A stretch of DNA of 64,000 bases from Aurantiochytrium sp. KH105 (GCA_003116975.1 BGKB01000059.1:1-64000); one strand, 5' to 3'; shown: positions 9,646 to 20,087, counted from the first letter of the stretch. Notes: generated by a model from the letters alone, not told the origin. Program-made: numbers and translations.

Positions 9646-10345
9646 ACCCAAGCACTTGTGATCTTCTCGCGGGTCAAGGATCGATTGAAGTACTTTCTGC
9701 TCAAATATACAGCAAATTTCCCCCCAAATAACGAGCAAAGACTTGGCTCTCGCTTGCGTATCCCACGAGAACCCTGGCGGTTCAACCCGACACAGAACTT
9801 CTCGATTCTCATTCTTCTTGTCCTCGTCCCTTCCCCCAGCTTCACTTCTTCTCAAGCGAAATCAAGGCATTCCTCCCCTCGCAGTCATGGCAGCATCCCC
9901 TCTCTGCCCTGCTCGTCCGCCGTCGCCTCGCCCTAGCTCCCTTCCCATCCCTCCTCCCGCAATTCCTGCATGGCGCTTCTGTGCTTGCTCGCTGCGGAAG
10001 GCGAGGGCCCAAGCAGGCGGCCTCCCCTCCTCTCCGCATCCTCGCCCGCCGCGGCCGCACGCGAGCAGGCGCGCATCGACCGCGGCGGACCGCGGAGGCC
10101 GGCGGCGAGGGCGCGAGGCAGCGGGCGCAGCGCGGCGCAGCGCGCGCGGACCGCGGCGCGGCGAGCGGCGCCGGCTGCTGCGGCGGCAGGCAGGCGGGGC
10201 GAGGGCGGTCGGTCGGTCGGTCGGTCTCACCATCGTCGCCGTCGAGCCCGCGACCCGGGCGCGGCGCCCAGGGCAGCGCGCAGACGGGCGGCGCGGGCGG
10301 GCGGCGCGGGCGGGCGGCGGCGCAGGCGCGGCGACCGCGGGCGGC
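9646..10345. other. Intergenic region and GC-rich leader
   Basis: The first 250 bp are ordinary intergenic DNA. From about 10000 the sequence is very GC-rich with CGGTCGGTCGGTCGGT at about 10205 and GGGCGGC repeats, as in other leaders of this window. I see no supported gene; the long open frames here are compositional. Confidence 0.45.
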
Positions 10346-11929
10346 ATGGCCGGCGAGGTCCCGGCCGCCGCGGGCGAGCAGGAGCCCCGGCCCGCGGAGC
10401 TCGAGACCGCCGCGGCAGAAGACGCCGTTACGAAGCTCGACGAGGCGGCCGAGCACCGCGACGACGAACACGACGACGAACACGACGATGGCGAGGCTGC
10501 CGCGGATGCCGTCGCTGCCAAGGCAGAGGCAGAGGCAGAGGCGGAGACAGAGACAGAGGTCGCGGCGCTCGAGGACGGTGAGCAAGCTGAGGAAGAACGG
10601 GACGAAGATGACGATGACAAGGTCGTAGAGGAAGAGGACGAGCACGTCGCGAATGGCGACAACATCGAGAACGTGAACGAGGACAACAAGCGTCACGGGC
10701 ATCAGCAGTCTAGCAGCGACCAGGATGCCAAGCTCTCCGAAGAGACGCACCGCGCTCCGATCGAGGACAACGGCCGCGAAGAAATCGAGGATAAGCGACC
10801 AGACCACGATGAAGATGATTCCGAGCCCCTGGCGAACGTCGCCACTGCTGCTGATGCTGCTGATGCTGCTGACGCTGAAGTTGGCGATGATGCTGCCCCA
10901 ACAGCCGAAAGCGCAAGCAGTGGCGCTGGCACGGAGGACGTCGTCGCGGATGATACGGGCGAGCCACAGCCGCAACCGCAGCCGCAGCAGCTCAACGAGA
11001 AGACACACAAGCAGGCCGACGAGGTACTGCACAAACAGTCATTGGCGGGCAGCAGCAGCACGCTGGCTGCCGCCAAAGCAGCCAAGGCAGCAGCAAGTCT
11101 GGCCGCAAAGGCAAGCAGTGGCGGTGAGCAGTCGACCGGCGCGGCGTCCTTGCCGCGTCTGGCACCCAGGGTCCGGGGCGGGTCCTCGCGCCACGGAACC
11201 ATGCGACCAATGACGTTTGGCGGAACGAGCAATAAACGCCTCAGCTTGTCGCTGAGGCACCTCGAGGACCACGATTCGCGCCCATGTCCCTCGCCCCGTT
11301 TCGAAAAAATACACGAGAATGCCAAGTCACGCGAACAGCTTACCTCCACGTTGCAATCTGTTCTGTCTGTGCTCAGCGACGCCCGGCTCGCAAGTGCAAA
11401 CAATAACCAGTGTACCTTACAAACCGTCGCGCAGCTCGAGCAATGTTCTCAACAACCATTGTCGCAGGCGCCCGCGGTCCCATTACGCCAGCTCGAAAAT
11501 GTTGTCAAGCAACGTGCTCATGCTGCACAAAACGCCTATGGCCTGGTCAAGGGCCTCGACCTGCAGCCGAGGCGAGCGCCTTCCGCGCTTCAGCCGCCGT
11601 CGCCGCTACCAGAACCTAAACCGTCCGAGGCAGTCGTTGACGAAACAGCGATCAAGGAGGTCCGTGCTCAGCTCGCCGCGTCGGAAGAGAGGGTCCGCGC
11701 ACTCGAAGAGAATGCGAGCGCCAGTAAAGATGAGACGGCCATCGTCGAGGTTCGCGCCCAGCTCGCCGCGTCAGAAAAAAGAGTACGTGCTCTCGAAGAA
11801 GAATTGCGTAAAGAGCGCGCCAATCGTCTCGAGGCCCTTGCAAAGGAACGTCAGCGCACATTATTGGCCGGGAGTGCGTCAGCCTTCATCACCTTTCTCG
11901 CCTTTTTCTTGGCTTCCGAGCCACAATAA
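10346..11929 (+). CDS. Acidic coiled-coil protein with C-terminal tail anchor
   Basis: 527 aa from the ATG at 10346. The frame is open upstream to a non-ATG start in GC-rich leader, which I exclude. Residues about 30-220 are highly acidic and disordered (Asp/Glu/His and Ala-Glu runs). A Gly/Ser/Arg-rich middle follows. Residues about 430-492 hold two tandem copies of a 30-residue heptad segment (core VRAQLAASE..VRALEE) forming a coiled coil. The last about 20 residues (LLAGSASAFITFLAFFLAS) form one hydrophobic helix ending three residues before the stop. This is the layout of a tail-anchored membrane protein with a cytosolic N-terminus. I do not recognise a family; an organelle tether or adaptor role would be a guess. 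Confidence 0.7.
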   Translation: MAGEVPAAAGEQEPRPAELETAAAEDAVTKLDEAAEHRDDEHDDEHDDGEAAADAVAAKAEAEAEAETETEVAALEDGEQAEEERDEDDDDKVVEEEDEHVANGDNIENVNEDNKRHGHQQSSSDQDAKLSEETHRAPIEDNGREEIEDKRPDHDEDDSEPLANVATAADAADAADAEVGDDAAPTAESASSGAGTEDVVADDTGEPQPQPQPQQLNEKTHKQADEVLHKQSLAGSSSTLAAAKAAKAAASLAAKASSGGEQSTGAASLPRLAPRVRGGSSRHGTMRPMTFGGTSNKRLSLSLRHLEDHDSRPCPSPRFEKIHENAKSREQLTSTLQSVLSVLSDARLASANNNQCTLQTVAQLEQCSQQPLSQAPAVPLRQLENVVKQRAHAAQNAYGLVKGLDLQPRRAPSALQPPSPLPEPKPSEAVVDETAIKEVRAQLAASEERVRALEENASASKDETAIVEVRAQLAASEKRVRALEEELRKERANRLEALAKERQRTLLAGSASAFITFLAFFLASEPQ

Positions 11930-12454
11930 GTCCTCTATGTCTTCTTATCGTGAGCTGTGTGATGCATGATAACCATTTTCCGTTGCCCTTGCTCGTTTTT
12001 GCTTCTTTATTTTTCTTTTCTAAAATTCTCCCTTTCCCCGTTCCGTTCTCCCTTCTTTGTTGTTGCCACGTACCGTCCGCGGCTTTTCTCCAAGATTTTT
12101 GCTCGCCGTCGGGCATCGCCATGGAAGAAAAAGAAAACTTGTTTCTCACATGCACCATTTCTTCCTTCTTGTTTATGTGCTTTTCAAAAAGTCTCTCTTT
12201 CATCGGCCCTTCCGACGTTCGTCGTCGGGTGTCTACCTCTCTTAGAGCAGTTTCCCGCCTGGCATTAGGTCTTTGGGAATGTCCACTTCATTATTGTGGA
12301 TCAATACGGGGTCATAAATTGACGCTTGACGACCATTCTGTCATTTGGTTCTCAAAAAAAAAAAAAATCAATTTTAGAATAGTAGAATCAAGCAGACAAC
12401 CTCAGGCTTGTCATCTCGCCATGACATGCATGCGTTCCACCGTGAACAAGACGT
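11930..12454. other. Convergent 3' intergenic region
   Basis: Lies between the stop codons of two converging genes. It is pyrimidine-rich on the plus strand with a run of 13 A at about 12354. No gene or other feature is visible. Confidence 0.5.
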
Positions 12455-13540
12455 CTAGTATCCCATGAGCCATGACGAGGCGTTGGACAATGCGCTGCTC
12501 ATTTTGCCAATGAGACGCGAGCTTTTTTCGAGCTTTCGCGCCTCCTCCTCCCTACGTTGCTGCTCAAGTCGGGCTTCCAAACTGCTAAAGCCGTGTCTCG
12601 CGAGACGAGCCCCCTCCTCGCTCAGATCGTCATCATAGTCTTCTTCTTCGAGATACTCTGGGTAATCGTCGTCTTCGGCTTCGTCACCGTCAAAGCCACC
12701 GTAGCCTTCGTAGTTCTCGCAGTCATCACTGTATTCGTCGCCGTCCTCCTTGGTCTCGGTCACATGCGAGCGCGCGGCGCCCGGGGCGACGACAACCTTG
12801 GCCAGATGGCCTGCAAGAGAGAGCGCGCGGACGAGAGCACGCTCCACAATGTCAATCTCGTCGCGCGTTCCAATGCGAACAAAACCTCGAGACGGGTTTG
12901 CTGTGACGGAAATGACGCCCTGGACCTTGATGACGACCGTTTCGACATCGGACCGAACCTCGTAGTTCTCGAGTCCGTCCATGGCGAGCGTAATGGTCTC
13001 CAGCGAGCGGCTGGGCCTTGAAAAGGAGGTCTCACGCCCGGCGCCAAGCCAGTCGTTGTCTCGCGCACTGGCAAAAGGGTCGCACTTCTTCTTGCGAACA
13101 CTATGGCGCCACCCAGACGTGGCATTTGTACAGTCAACATTTTCCGCGTCCACGTTGTTTTCCTCGTCTTCGTCTCCGTCGCTGCTCTCTCCGCTTGGAT
13201 AGCCACGCACAGGAACGCCGAGGTTAGCAAGAGTACCGCGCGCGAACTCGTCGAGCCTTGGGTTTTCGTGTGATCGGGTCTTTGCGAGCTTTACGTTTTC
13301 CACGAGCGCGGGAAACTCCCGCATCGCCGTCTTGTTCTTCGGGTGGCTCGACAAGAATTGCAGAGCGCGCGTCGCAATGAGCACCACGTCAATGTCCTCA
13401 TGCTGCACATACTGCACGAGGCCTGCCAGACACCCTTGCTCCTGCACAATAAAAGGCTGATTGTCTGGGTCTTGCGCGAGCGTCAGCAGCTGTTTCGCAA
13501 TGGCTCTGCTGTTTGGGACGTCAATCCCGGCCGTGTCCAT
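12455..13540 (-). CDS. ARMC1: ARMC1-like armadillo-repeat protein
   Basis: 361 aa from the ATG at 13540 (MDTAGIDVPNS). The open frame extends 34 codons upstream through a GCAGAGCAGGG repeat, which I take as leader. Residues 1 to about 110 form armadillo-type helices with PFIVQEQGCLAGLVQYVQHED, very like the N-terminus of animal ARMC1. Residues about 178-250 (LENYEVRSDVETVVIKVQGVIS) match the C-terminal HMA-like ferredoxin fold of ARMC1, without metal-binding CxxC. The C-terminus is acidic, then basic-helical, ending in SNASSWLMGY, again like ARMC1's SWL ending. Animal ARMC1 sits on the mitochondrial outer membrane with MICOS/MIB components and affects mitochondrial distribution; the same role here is inference. 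Confidence 0.8.
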   Translation of the reverse strand: MDTAGIDVPNSRAIAKQLLTLAQDPDNQPFIVQEQGCLAGLVQYVQHEDIDVVLIATRALQFLSSHPKNKTAMREFPALVENVKLAKTRSHENPRLDEFARGTLANLGVPVRGYPSGESSDGDEDEENNVDAENVDCTNATSGWRHSVRKKKCDPFASARDNDWLGAGRETSFSRPSRSLETITLAMDGLENYEVRSDVETVVIKVQGVISVTANPSRGFVRIGTRDEIDIVERALVRALSLAGHLAKVVVAPGAARSHVTETKEDGDEYSDDCENYEGYGGFDGDEAEDDDYPEYLEEEDYDDDLSEEGARLARHGFSSLEARLEQQRREEEARKLEKSSRLIGKMSSALSNASSWLMGY

Positions 13541-14064
13541 GGTGTCCTGTCCTGCGATTCCCTGCGCTATGCCTTGTACGCTGTCCTCCGTCCCTCTGCT
13601 CTGCCCTGCTCTGCTTTGCCCTGCCCGCACGGCGCGGCGCACGCGCGCGTCAACGAGTGCTCGTTTCCTTTCCCTGCAATGCGGTTCTGGCCCCCCAGCC
13701 CGCTCACCTCACCGACAACTTCTCCAAAGAAAGGCCAGACTACAGGCAGGAGGAGACGCGGGCTCTTTATGTTCTTGCAGTGCTGGCGCGGGTCTGTCGC
13801 TCTCCAGAGGAGGCAAATGCTCGTCGCGCCCATCCGTGCTCGCTCGCTTGCGCTGCGTCCCATGCCGCGCGCCGCGCTAGTGGGGCAAGAAACGGCGCCC
13901 CAAACGGTGTGCACCGCCGAGTTCTGGCCCAAGCGCACGGACGCGTCGCGCCGGGCCGTTTGGGTCGCTTTAGTTTTGGATTTGCTCTAAAGAAAAAAAA
14001 AAAGTGGAAAAAGTAGGCCTATCCCAAAACAGGAAAACGCGCACAGGGACCGACCGTCAAGCTC
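13541..14064. other. Divergent promoter region, ARMC1-like / BPNT1-like
   Basis: Shared 525-bp upstream region of two divergent genes. It has a GCAGAGCAGGG-type pentamer tract near 13590-13625 (read on the minus strand), next to the ARMC1-like start. No separate gene is supported. Confidence 0.5.
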
Positions 14065-15336
14065 ATGGCGGCTGCAGGTGGCGAGATGGGGCGCTTTGGC
14101 AGGGCGCTTCAGGCAACCAAGCTAGCATGGTACGTGCGTCTCGAGCGACAACCACTTCTTCCTCAACAGAGTGACTGACTGACTGACTGACTGACTGACC
14201 GACTGACTGACGCCATGTCGCGCAGCGACCAACTGGCGCCTCTCGTGCGCGAGCTGTATAAGAGCGCAGGCACGCTCAACGAGCTCAAAGCAGACGATAG
14301 CGTCTTCACCGTAGCCGATGGCCTTGTTCAGGATCTGCTGACGCGCGGACTGTTGCGCAACGGCGAGGGCTTCAAGGCCATTGTCGGCGAGGAAGACGCG
14401 ACGAGCACAAACTTGCAGACCCGACCCTATACGGTGTCAGGGCTTCGCGTTCCAGAGCAGCTTTTTGAGCGCATTGAGCGCACACGGGATGCCGTGCAAC
14501 TTCTCGGTCGCGAGCTTAGCGCCGCGGGTGACGCATCAACTTATAGCGATTGCACCGTCTTCATTGACCCGATTGATGGCACCCGAGAGTTCTCCACCAA
14601 CCTCGGCGAGCAATGCACCATTCTTGTCGGTTTTGCGGTAGGCGGACGCCCGACTGCAGGTCTCATGTACAGGCCGATTCCCGATCCGACATCTTGGGCG
14701 CTCGGTTGCAAGGACGAGGGTCTCTTTGACGCTTGCTTGGACGAAAGTGCCAGCGTTCGCACCACGACCTCGGCGACCAACTCCCACGGCCTGCTCACAT
14801 CAAACGGGCATATTTCACCCTTTCTGGAGCAAATCATCAAGGACATTGCGGAGCAGAATGATGCAACTGCTGCCGATACGAGTGAGCTTCGCGTTCGCGC
14901 GGGAGGCGTGGGCAACAAGCTCATGAACCTCCTCGAGCACAAGGGCATGTTTTACATTCAAGATCGTGGCGTCTCGCGCTGGGATACTTGCGCGCCACAG
15001 GCCGTCATTGAGGCGCGTGGCGGTCTCCTCGTCAAGTTGTCCTGTCTCCTCCGGGCCGGCAGTCTCGAGTCCTACACGTACGAAAAGACCTCCACAAACC
15101 TTGATCTCAATGCTGACTTTCCTGTAGAGCTCGGCAAATACAACCTTCGCAAGGACGCCGACGCCAAGGGGTCCTGCGCCGACCCACAGGCACAGGCGGC
15201 CGCCGTTAACGCTTACTCGAATATCTGCGGCTTCCTCGCGCTCGACGCCAAGACCGCTACTGATTCGACGCAGTTGCAGAGCGTGGTGGACTTGGTACGT
15301 GCCGCTGCCGCAAAGGCATCGCCCACATTTACCTAG
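14065..15336 (+). CDS. BPNT1-like bisphosphate nucleotidase / inositol-phosphatase family
   Basis: Proposed exons 14065-14129 and 14226-15336, joined in phase 2 (391 aa). The intron has a GTACGTGCG donor and a GCGCAG acceptor. Without splicing, translation could start at 14215 and lose only the first helix. Conserved Li+-sensitive phosphatase motifs are present: GEED (metal-binding Glu), DPIDGTREF (the paired metal Asp) and WDTCAPQAVIEARGG, which is closer to BPNT1's WDTCAPE than to IMPase or INPP1 forms. GGVGNKLMNLLE also matches BPNT1. BPNT1 hydrolyses PAP to AMP in sulfate-activation metabolism. Substrate is inferred; an inositol polyphosphate 1-phosphatase remains possible. The Ala-rich C-terminus extends beyond the usual 308-residue length. 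Confidence 0.8.
14171..14211. repeat. (GACT)n microsatellite in putative first intron
   Basis: Ten tandem GACT units with one GACC variant end 14 bases before the proposed splice acceptor. They put stop codons in every frame, which supports this stretch being intron or leader. Confidence 0.85.
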
Positions 15337-16097
15337 ACCTGGTCGATCAACATACATATCATCGTTGAGACGCGTAAATTGAGGGCGCCTTTGCTGCGGT
15401 GTCTCTCCTTTTGACAATGGGGCCACCACCATCTCCTCGGACGATCTGTAGCAACGCCATTGAATCTTACACCATGCGGCGCTGTACCATGGATCAATCG
15501 TCAGACTTTAATGCGCGCACCGTACACACGCAAATGCCCGCTGCCAAGCATCTTTTGCTCACGCATTCATACTCTGGACAAGGTTGGGAAGTGCAGTAGA
15601 CGGGCTGCATCGGACAAAAGTGCCCAGACCTGCGAGCAGACCCCTTGAGATCAGCAAGTACTTTCGTCAAGCAGCCACGAGAGCCGAACTCGAATGCGAC
15701 TCATGATTATCCCGACGACGCTCCCGTGCAAAGAACGAAAAATCCCTGGCATCGATCTTTGTTTGGGTAGTTTTTTTTTGAACTCATGAGGTGACATCAC
15801 GCTGGTTTTGTAAGAAAAAAAAATTGAATCTTGTTTCCAGGTTGCAGAGGCACAGCGTGCAAAGGATGCAGACGACGATTCGGTAAAGTTGACAAGATTG
15901 AGCTACCAAATTTTTCACAGTTTACAAAGATTAGTTGGTTTGAATCATGGTAGCATAACAAAAGTAGAATGCAAATGCCTGGTCGCTGCAGCAAAACCTT
16001 GTCGCTTGAGATCCACAAGTACGTTGCGCGCACGCGTTAGTCATGCGACATACACGGATGACATAAAGGTAAGGGTAAGAAGGCGGCGGCTTCTTGA
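15337..16097. other. Convergent intergenic region, 760 bp
   Basis: Lies between the 3' ends of the phosphatase and CENP-A genes. It is less GC-rich than the coding sequence, with short poly-T and poly-A runs near 15770 and 15815. No coding frame, RNA gene or repeat family is evident. Confidence 0.5.
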
Positions 16098-16769
16098 TTA
16101 GTCTCCTCGAATGCGACGTGCAAGCTGAATGTCCCGCACCATGAGTGTAACGCGCTTGGCATGCAAGGCACACAGGTTTGCGTCTTGAAAGACGCTTACT
16201 AGGTACGCCTCGGCGGCCTCCTGAAGCGCGGTGAGCGCCTCGGACTGCCAGCGGAACTCTTGCGACTGCGTGTATCTCTCCGTTTCCTCCTTGACGACAC
16301 GTGCAAACGGGAGCTTCTGAATGAGCAAGTTTGTACTCTTTTGGTACCGTTTGATTTCCTTGAGCGCGCGTTCTCCGGGCCGCAAGCGCTGCACGACGCC
16401 AGGGGCCCCGTTACGTCGTGGGGTCCCGCTTTTGCGTCTCTTGCGCAGCGACTGCACTCCCGACGAGAGCATGCGGCCGTACTTGGCACGGCGCCCGCTT
16501 CCACTGCGCGCCGAGAGGCTGCTGGCGCTAGTGGCGAGGCTGCGGAAGCCGCTCTGCGCGCTCTGCGCGCTCGCGGGCCCGCTGCGCACGCTCGCGGGCC
16601 CGCTGCGCGGCGTCGCCGTTGCATCGCGACGCACTCGCGTGGGCGTGCGCACGAGGCGTCTCTCTTCCTCCTCCTGCTCCCCCTCGCTGTCGGTCTCTGC
16701 TGCGCGGCCGCGGCCCCGTCCTGCTGCCGCCGCCTCGCCCGCGCGCCCGACCGCGCCCCGCGACGCCAT
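16098..16769 (-). CDS. CENPA: Centromeric histone H3 variant (CENP-A/CenH3)
   Basis: 223 aa from the ATG at 16769. Residues about 127-223 form an H3 histone fold: [21 protein letters not shown] (alpha-N and alpha-1), [20 protein letters not shown] (alpha-2) and [20 protein letters not shown] (alpha-3). Three features separate it from canonical H3: loop 1 is two residues longer ([12 protein letters not shown]); the FRWQ tryptophan matches the FNWQ of animal CENP-A; and the 126-residue tail lacks the ARTKQTARKS start and is Arg/Ser/Pro-rich with SGPAS repeats and TPR motifs. CenH3 replaces H3 in centromeric nucleosomes and founds the kinetochore. It diverges from a possible plus-strand gene about 100 bp away. 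Canonical H3 is excluded by tail and loop. Confidence 0.93.
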   Translation of the reverse strand: MASRGAVGRAGEAAAAGRGRGRAAETDSEGEQEEEERRLVRTPTRVRRDATATPRSGPASVRSGPASAQSAQSGFRSLATSASSLSARSGSGRRAKYGRMLSSGVQSLRKRRKSGTPRRNGAPGVVQRLRPGERALKEIKRYQKSTNLLIQKLPFARVVKEETERYTQSQEFRWQSEALTALQEAAEAYLVSVFQDANLCALHAKRVTLMVRDIQLARRIRGD

Positions 16770-16879
16770 CTCGCCCGCAACTCTCGTCCGCGTTTTCGCT
16801 CTGCTTGACAAAATCTCTCCTTTTTTCCCCCCTTCGTGTTCATTTATTTCAATGCGCCTTGCTGCCTTCCTTCGCGCAG

Positions 16880-17609
16880 GTCACGCGTTTTCTGAGCGCG
16901 CGGAGGCTTGTGGCATGGCCGGCACGCGGGCGCGCTGGCTGGATGGCTGGCTGGCCTTCCGGCTGCTGCGACTTGGCCTTCGACAACGTGAGAGATTGGC
17001 GCGAGGCGTTCGAGCAGCTCCCGTCCAACGGTGGCCCCGAAGGCCCCTCTTTCGTCGCTCATTCTTGTGATTTCGGCGAGGTCACATCACCCGACGGGAC
17101 GTACGTGACCACACCGCGGCGGCGGTCTTTGTCTCCTCGAGTCTCTCTGTCTGCCTGGCAGTCTGTCTTTCGGTCTGTCTGTCTTTCCGGCTGGCTGGTC
17201 GCCTGGTCGATCGTCCAGCAGTCAGCACGGAGCATCCATCAGTGGCCACACAGAAAGACAAGGGTCGAGCCCCCCAGCCGCGATCGCCGCCAGCTGCGGC
17301 CACAGTCGAGTTGGCCACCAACCTAACAGACAGACAGAAAGGAAAGACAGACTCACATCATGAGGAACCGGGTTTGGCTGCTGCTCGGTCTTGCGCTTCG
17401 AGGCGCACCAGCCTGATTGGCGTCAGCGACGCGGCGGGAAATTTATTGTCAACATGCGGCGGCGACCTTATTAGAAAGCCCAGCCAGAACAAGGCGTGCG
17501 TTTGCAAAGGCCGTCTCTCTGTCTGTCTGTCTGTCTGTCTGTCTCCAGCGATTTTCCTGAAACGGATCAACGAGGTTGCTTGGAGCAAGAGTCTCGCGAC
17601 AAAACGTAG
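16880..17609 (+). CDS. Possible small spliced gene, unknown product
   Basis: Tentative. An open segment about 16880-17100 encodes non-repetitive protein ([17 protein letters not shown] onward) and stops at a GTACGT donor in phase 2. An 84-nt segment, 17412-17495, then fits between a CAG acceptor and a GTGCGT donor. After a 53-bp pyrimidine-rich intron, 17549-17609 ends at TAG. The three pieces join in one frame ([16 protein letters not shown] across the first junction). The junctions resemble those of the BUD32 gene, and a CTAAC lies at 17322. The first exon start is not defined and no family is recognised. Confidence 0.32.
17517..17544. repeat. (GTCT)n microsatellite at putative 3' splice site
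   Basis: About seven GTCT units run directly into a CCAG acceptor and would serve as the polypyrimidine tract of the proposed 53-bp intron. Confidence 0.8.
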
Positions 17610-18639
17610 GCGTGCGTGTTGATGAGAAAAAGCAATTCTGCTTGGCTGGCTGGCTGGATGGTTAGCTAAAGAGCTGCCGAGCCTAGGATAAGGATAAGGA
17701 AAACGTCCGCTCCGTGTTTATAGGTACTGTTACAAGAGGAAAAACCATTGCGCGAGCGCTAGCAGCGCCAGCAGCGAGCGTGGCAGAGTACCCAGGCTTA
17801 ATCTCCCCACCACGTCTGGAGTTGCCGCGCGTGAGAGTGAGAGCCTCGCCTTTCCAAGTCTCCGCGCAGAGGCCTTCGAGATCACAAACGAATTTTTGTA
17901 CATGAAGGAACTGGAGGCCCCCAGTAAATGTCAAGGCCTCGCCAGGGTCAGCACGCACTTTGACTCTTTTCGATCCGCCGAATCGACTCCGTGCCACCCA
18001 CGCCATGCCACGCCATACCGTGCCATACAAGGCAGACGGGCTGCGCGCGACGCGACGCGCAGCAGTCCTCCGCGCCTCGTGGCGAGACGCTCCTCGCAGA
18101 GATTTCGCGAGTAAGCAGGCAAGCACGCAAGGCCGCCCACAAGTGCACAATGAGCGCTCCCAAGTGCGGAATCCCGCATTCCCTACTGGTGGCTACTGTG
18201 CGCGTCTGGCTGGCAGCCCCAAGCAAACAAACCACCAAATCAAATCGCCACGATCATCACCTCAACCCAACGCAGCGCAACCCCGCCAGCCACGCTCCTC
18301 GCCGCCAGAGGCCGCAGTCGGAGCCCTCCTCCTCCTCCCCTCCCTCCTTCCCCGCCAAGCAGCGCAGCCCTGCGCGCTCGCGCGGCCTGCTTCGCTCAGC
18401 CTCTGCCTCCTCCTCGCCGCTGCCGCCGCTGCAGCCGCCGCTCGCCGTGGTCAGCTTCCCGCTCCGCAGCGAGTCCGCAGCGCGCCGGAGCCCCGCCGCC
18501 CCGCACGCACGCGCGACCAGCGCCGTGCGGGCGCAGCAGGCCCGGCCACGGGCAGCGCGCATGCCTGCAGCGCGGCGCGGGCCCGCGAGGACGCAGCCGG
18601 CGGCAGCGGGCCGAGGGCAGCAGGGCGAGAGCGGAGCAG

Positions 18640-18705
18640 ACGCAGACGCAGAGCGGAGCAGAGCGGAGCAGAGCAGAGCAGAGCGGAGCGGAGCGGAGCA
18701 GGCTG
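18640..18705. repeat. GAGCA/GAGCG pentanucleotide tract
   Basis: Interspersed AGAGC and GGAGC units repeat about twelve times. The same pentamer family recurs near 13600, 42740-42820 and 43190-43230. Confidence 0.8.
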
Positions 18706-19431
18706 GTTCATCTGATCGACCGGGAGACGTTTCCGTTGCGCCGCCGCGAGAGACTGGTCGCCGCGCACGCCCTGCGCCCCGCGCGCGTCGAGGGCGGGGA
18801 GGGCCGAGCCCCGGCCGCGCCTGCGAGCCGCCTCGAGCGAGCAGAGCGGAGCGGAACGGAGCCGAGCGGAGGAGCGGAGCGGGGCAGAGAGGAGCGGAGT
18901 GGGGCTGGAGAAGCCCCGCCCGCCGAGGGGTTCCTCCTGCAGCTCCTGCAGCTCCAGCTGTACCAGCAGCGACGCGAGCGAGCGCCTGCAGTGGCAGCAG
19001 CGCCTGCAGCAGCGCACGCGAGCGGGAGAGGCCTCGCGCGCTGCAGCCGGCCGGCGCGAGGGCGAGGGCGAGGGCGAGGAGCTGCAGCTGCAGCTGCTCG
19101 AGCCAGCCGTCTCGTCTAGCCGTCTATCCATCCATCTATCCATCCCTCCGTCGCTGGCATCGCTCGCTCGCTCGCTCTGCAGCCAACCGAGTGGGAGGGA
19201 GGAAGGGGAACAAACAGCCACACGCAGCTCCGCGTCTTCGGCCTCGCAGGCGCAGGAGACGACGACCGTGACGATCGAAGCCTGTCCTCGCGCCGAGCGA
19301 GCCTTGCTGCGTCGATCTCTCGGTCGCGACGATCGTTGGCTCCGTCGTATCTATCCGTCGTGTCGCCGCTCTTTCTCTGTGCCAGTCTTTCTTTCCCTCT
19401 TTCTTACTTTCTTTCCTTCATTCTTTTCCTG

Positions 19432-19526
19432 GTGTGTGTGCGTGTGTGTGTGTGTGTCTGCAGCCCGGACGCTTGGCCTCGCACAGTCGCGGGAGAGAAG
19501 GAAAGAAAGAAAGAAAGAAAGAAAGG
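19432..19526. repeat. Adjacent (GT)n and (GAAA)n microsatellites
   Basis: A GT dinucleotide run with one GC interruption (19432-19458) is followed 40 bp later by about seven GAAA units (19499-19526). Both are in the non-coding leader of the AP2 gene. Confidence 0.8.
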
Positions 19527-20053
19527 GAAAAGGAGGAAACGAGGCGCCAGCCTCTCGACCAAACCGCGTACTCCCCGTAGACGGACAGCCGCCGCGCGCC
19601 GCGCTCTTCGCGCCTCCCGCGTNGCCTTCATTCATCCGCGCGCCGCCGAGCCAGGCAGTGCGGGCCACAGCCGCGCGCTGCGGAGCGCCGCCCCGCCGCG
19701 CCCCGCCGCGAGCGAGCCCTGCGCCGCCGAGGCAGCCGCGCCCGCCGCGCGAGACGCCGCGCCGCGCGCGCGCAGCGGCGGCCGGAGCGAGCGCGCGAGG
19801 CGGCCGCGGAGGCTGCCCGGACAGGCGCGCCGCGCGTCGCTGCCTGCGCCCTGCTTCGCCGCCTTTCTTTCCGGTTTCTGATATTCTCCCCCTTCCTCTC
19901 CCTTTCCGGCGAGGGCCGTGATATCCTAGGCGGAGACCGAGGATATCCGGGGAGAGGCGCCGGCAGAGGCGAGAAAGCAGGCGAGGGAAAAAACGCGAGC
20001 CGCGGCGCCCGCGCAGAGCCGCAAAGGGGAGCGAGCCGCGACTCGCAGCGGAC

Positions 20054-20055
20054 GG

Positions 20056-20087
<32 letters not shown>

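Noticed and set aside
17991-19271. 426-codon plus-strand frame upstream of the AP2 gene
   Set aside because: Translation is only Ala/Arg/Ser/Pro runs from GC-rich DNA and pentamer repeats, and it overlaps equally long frames on the other strand.
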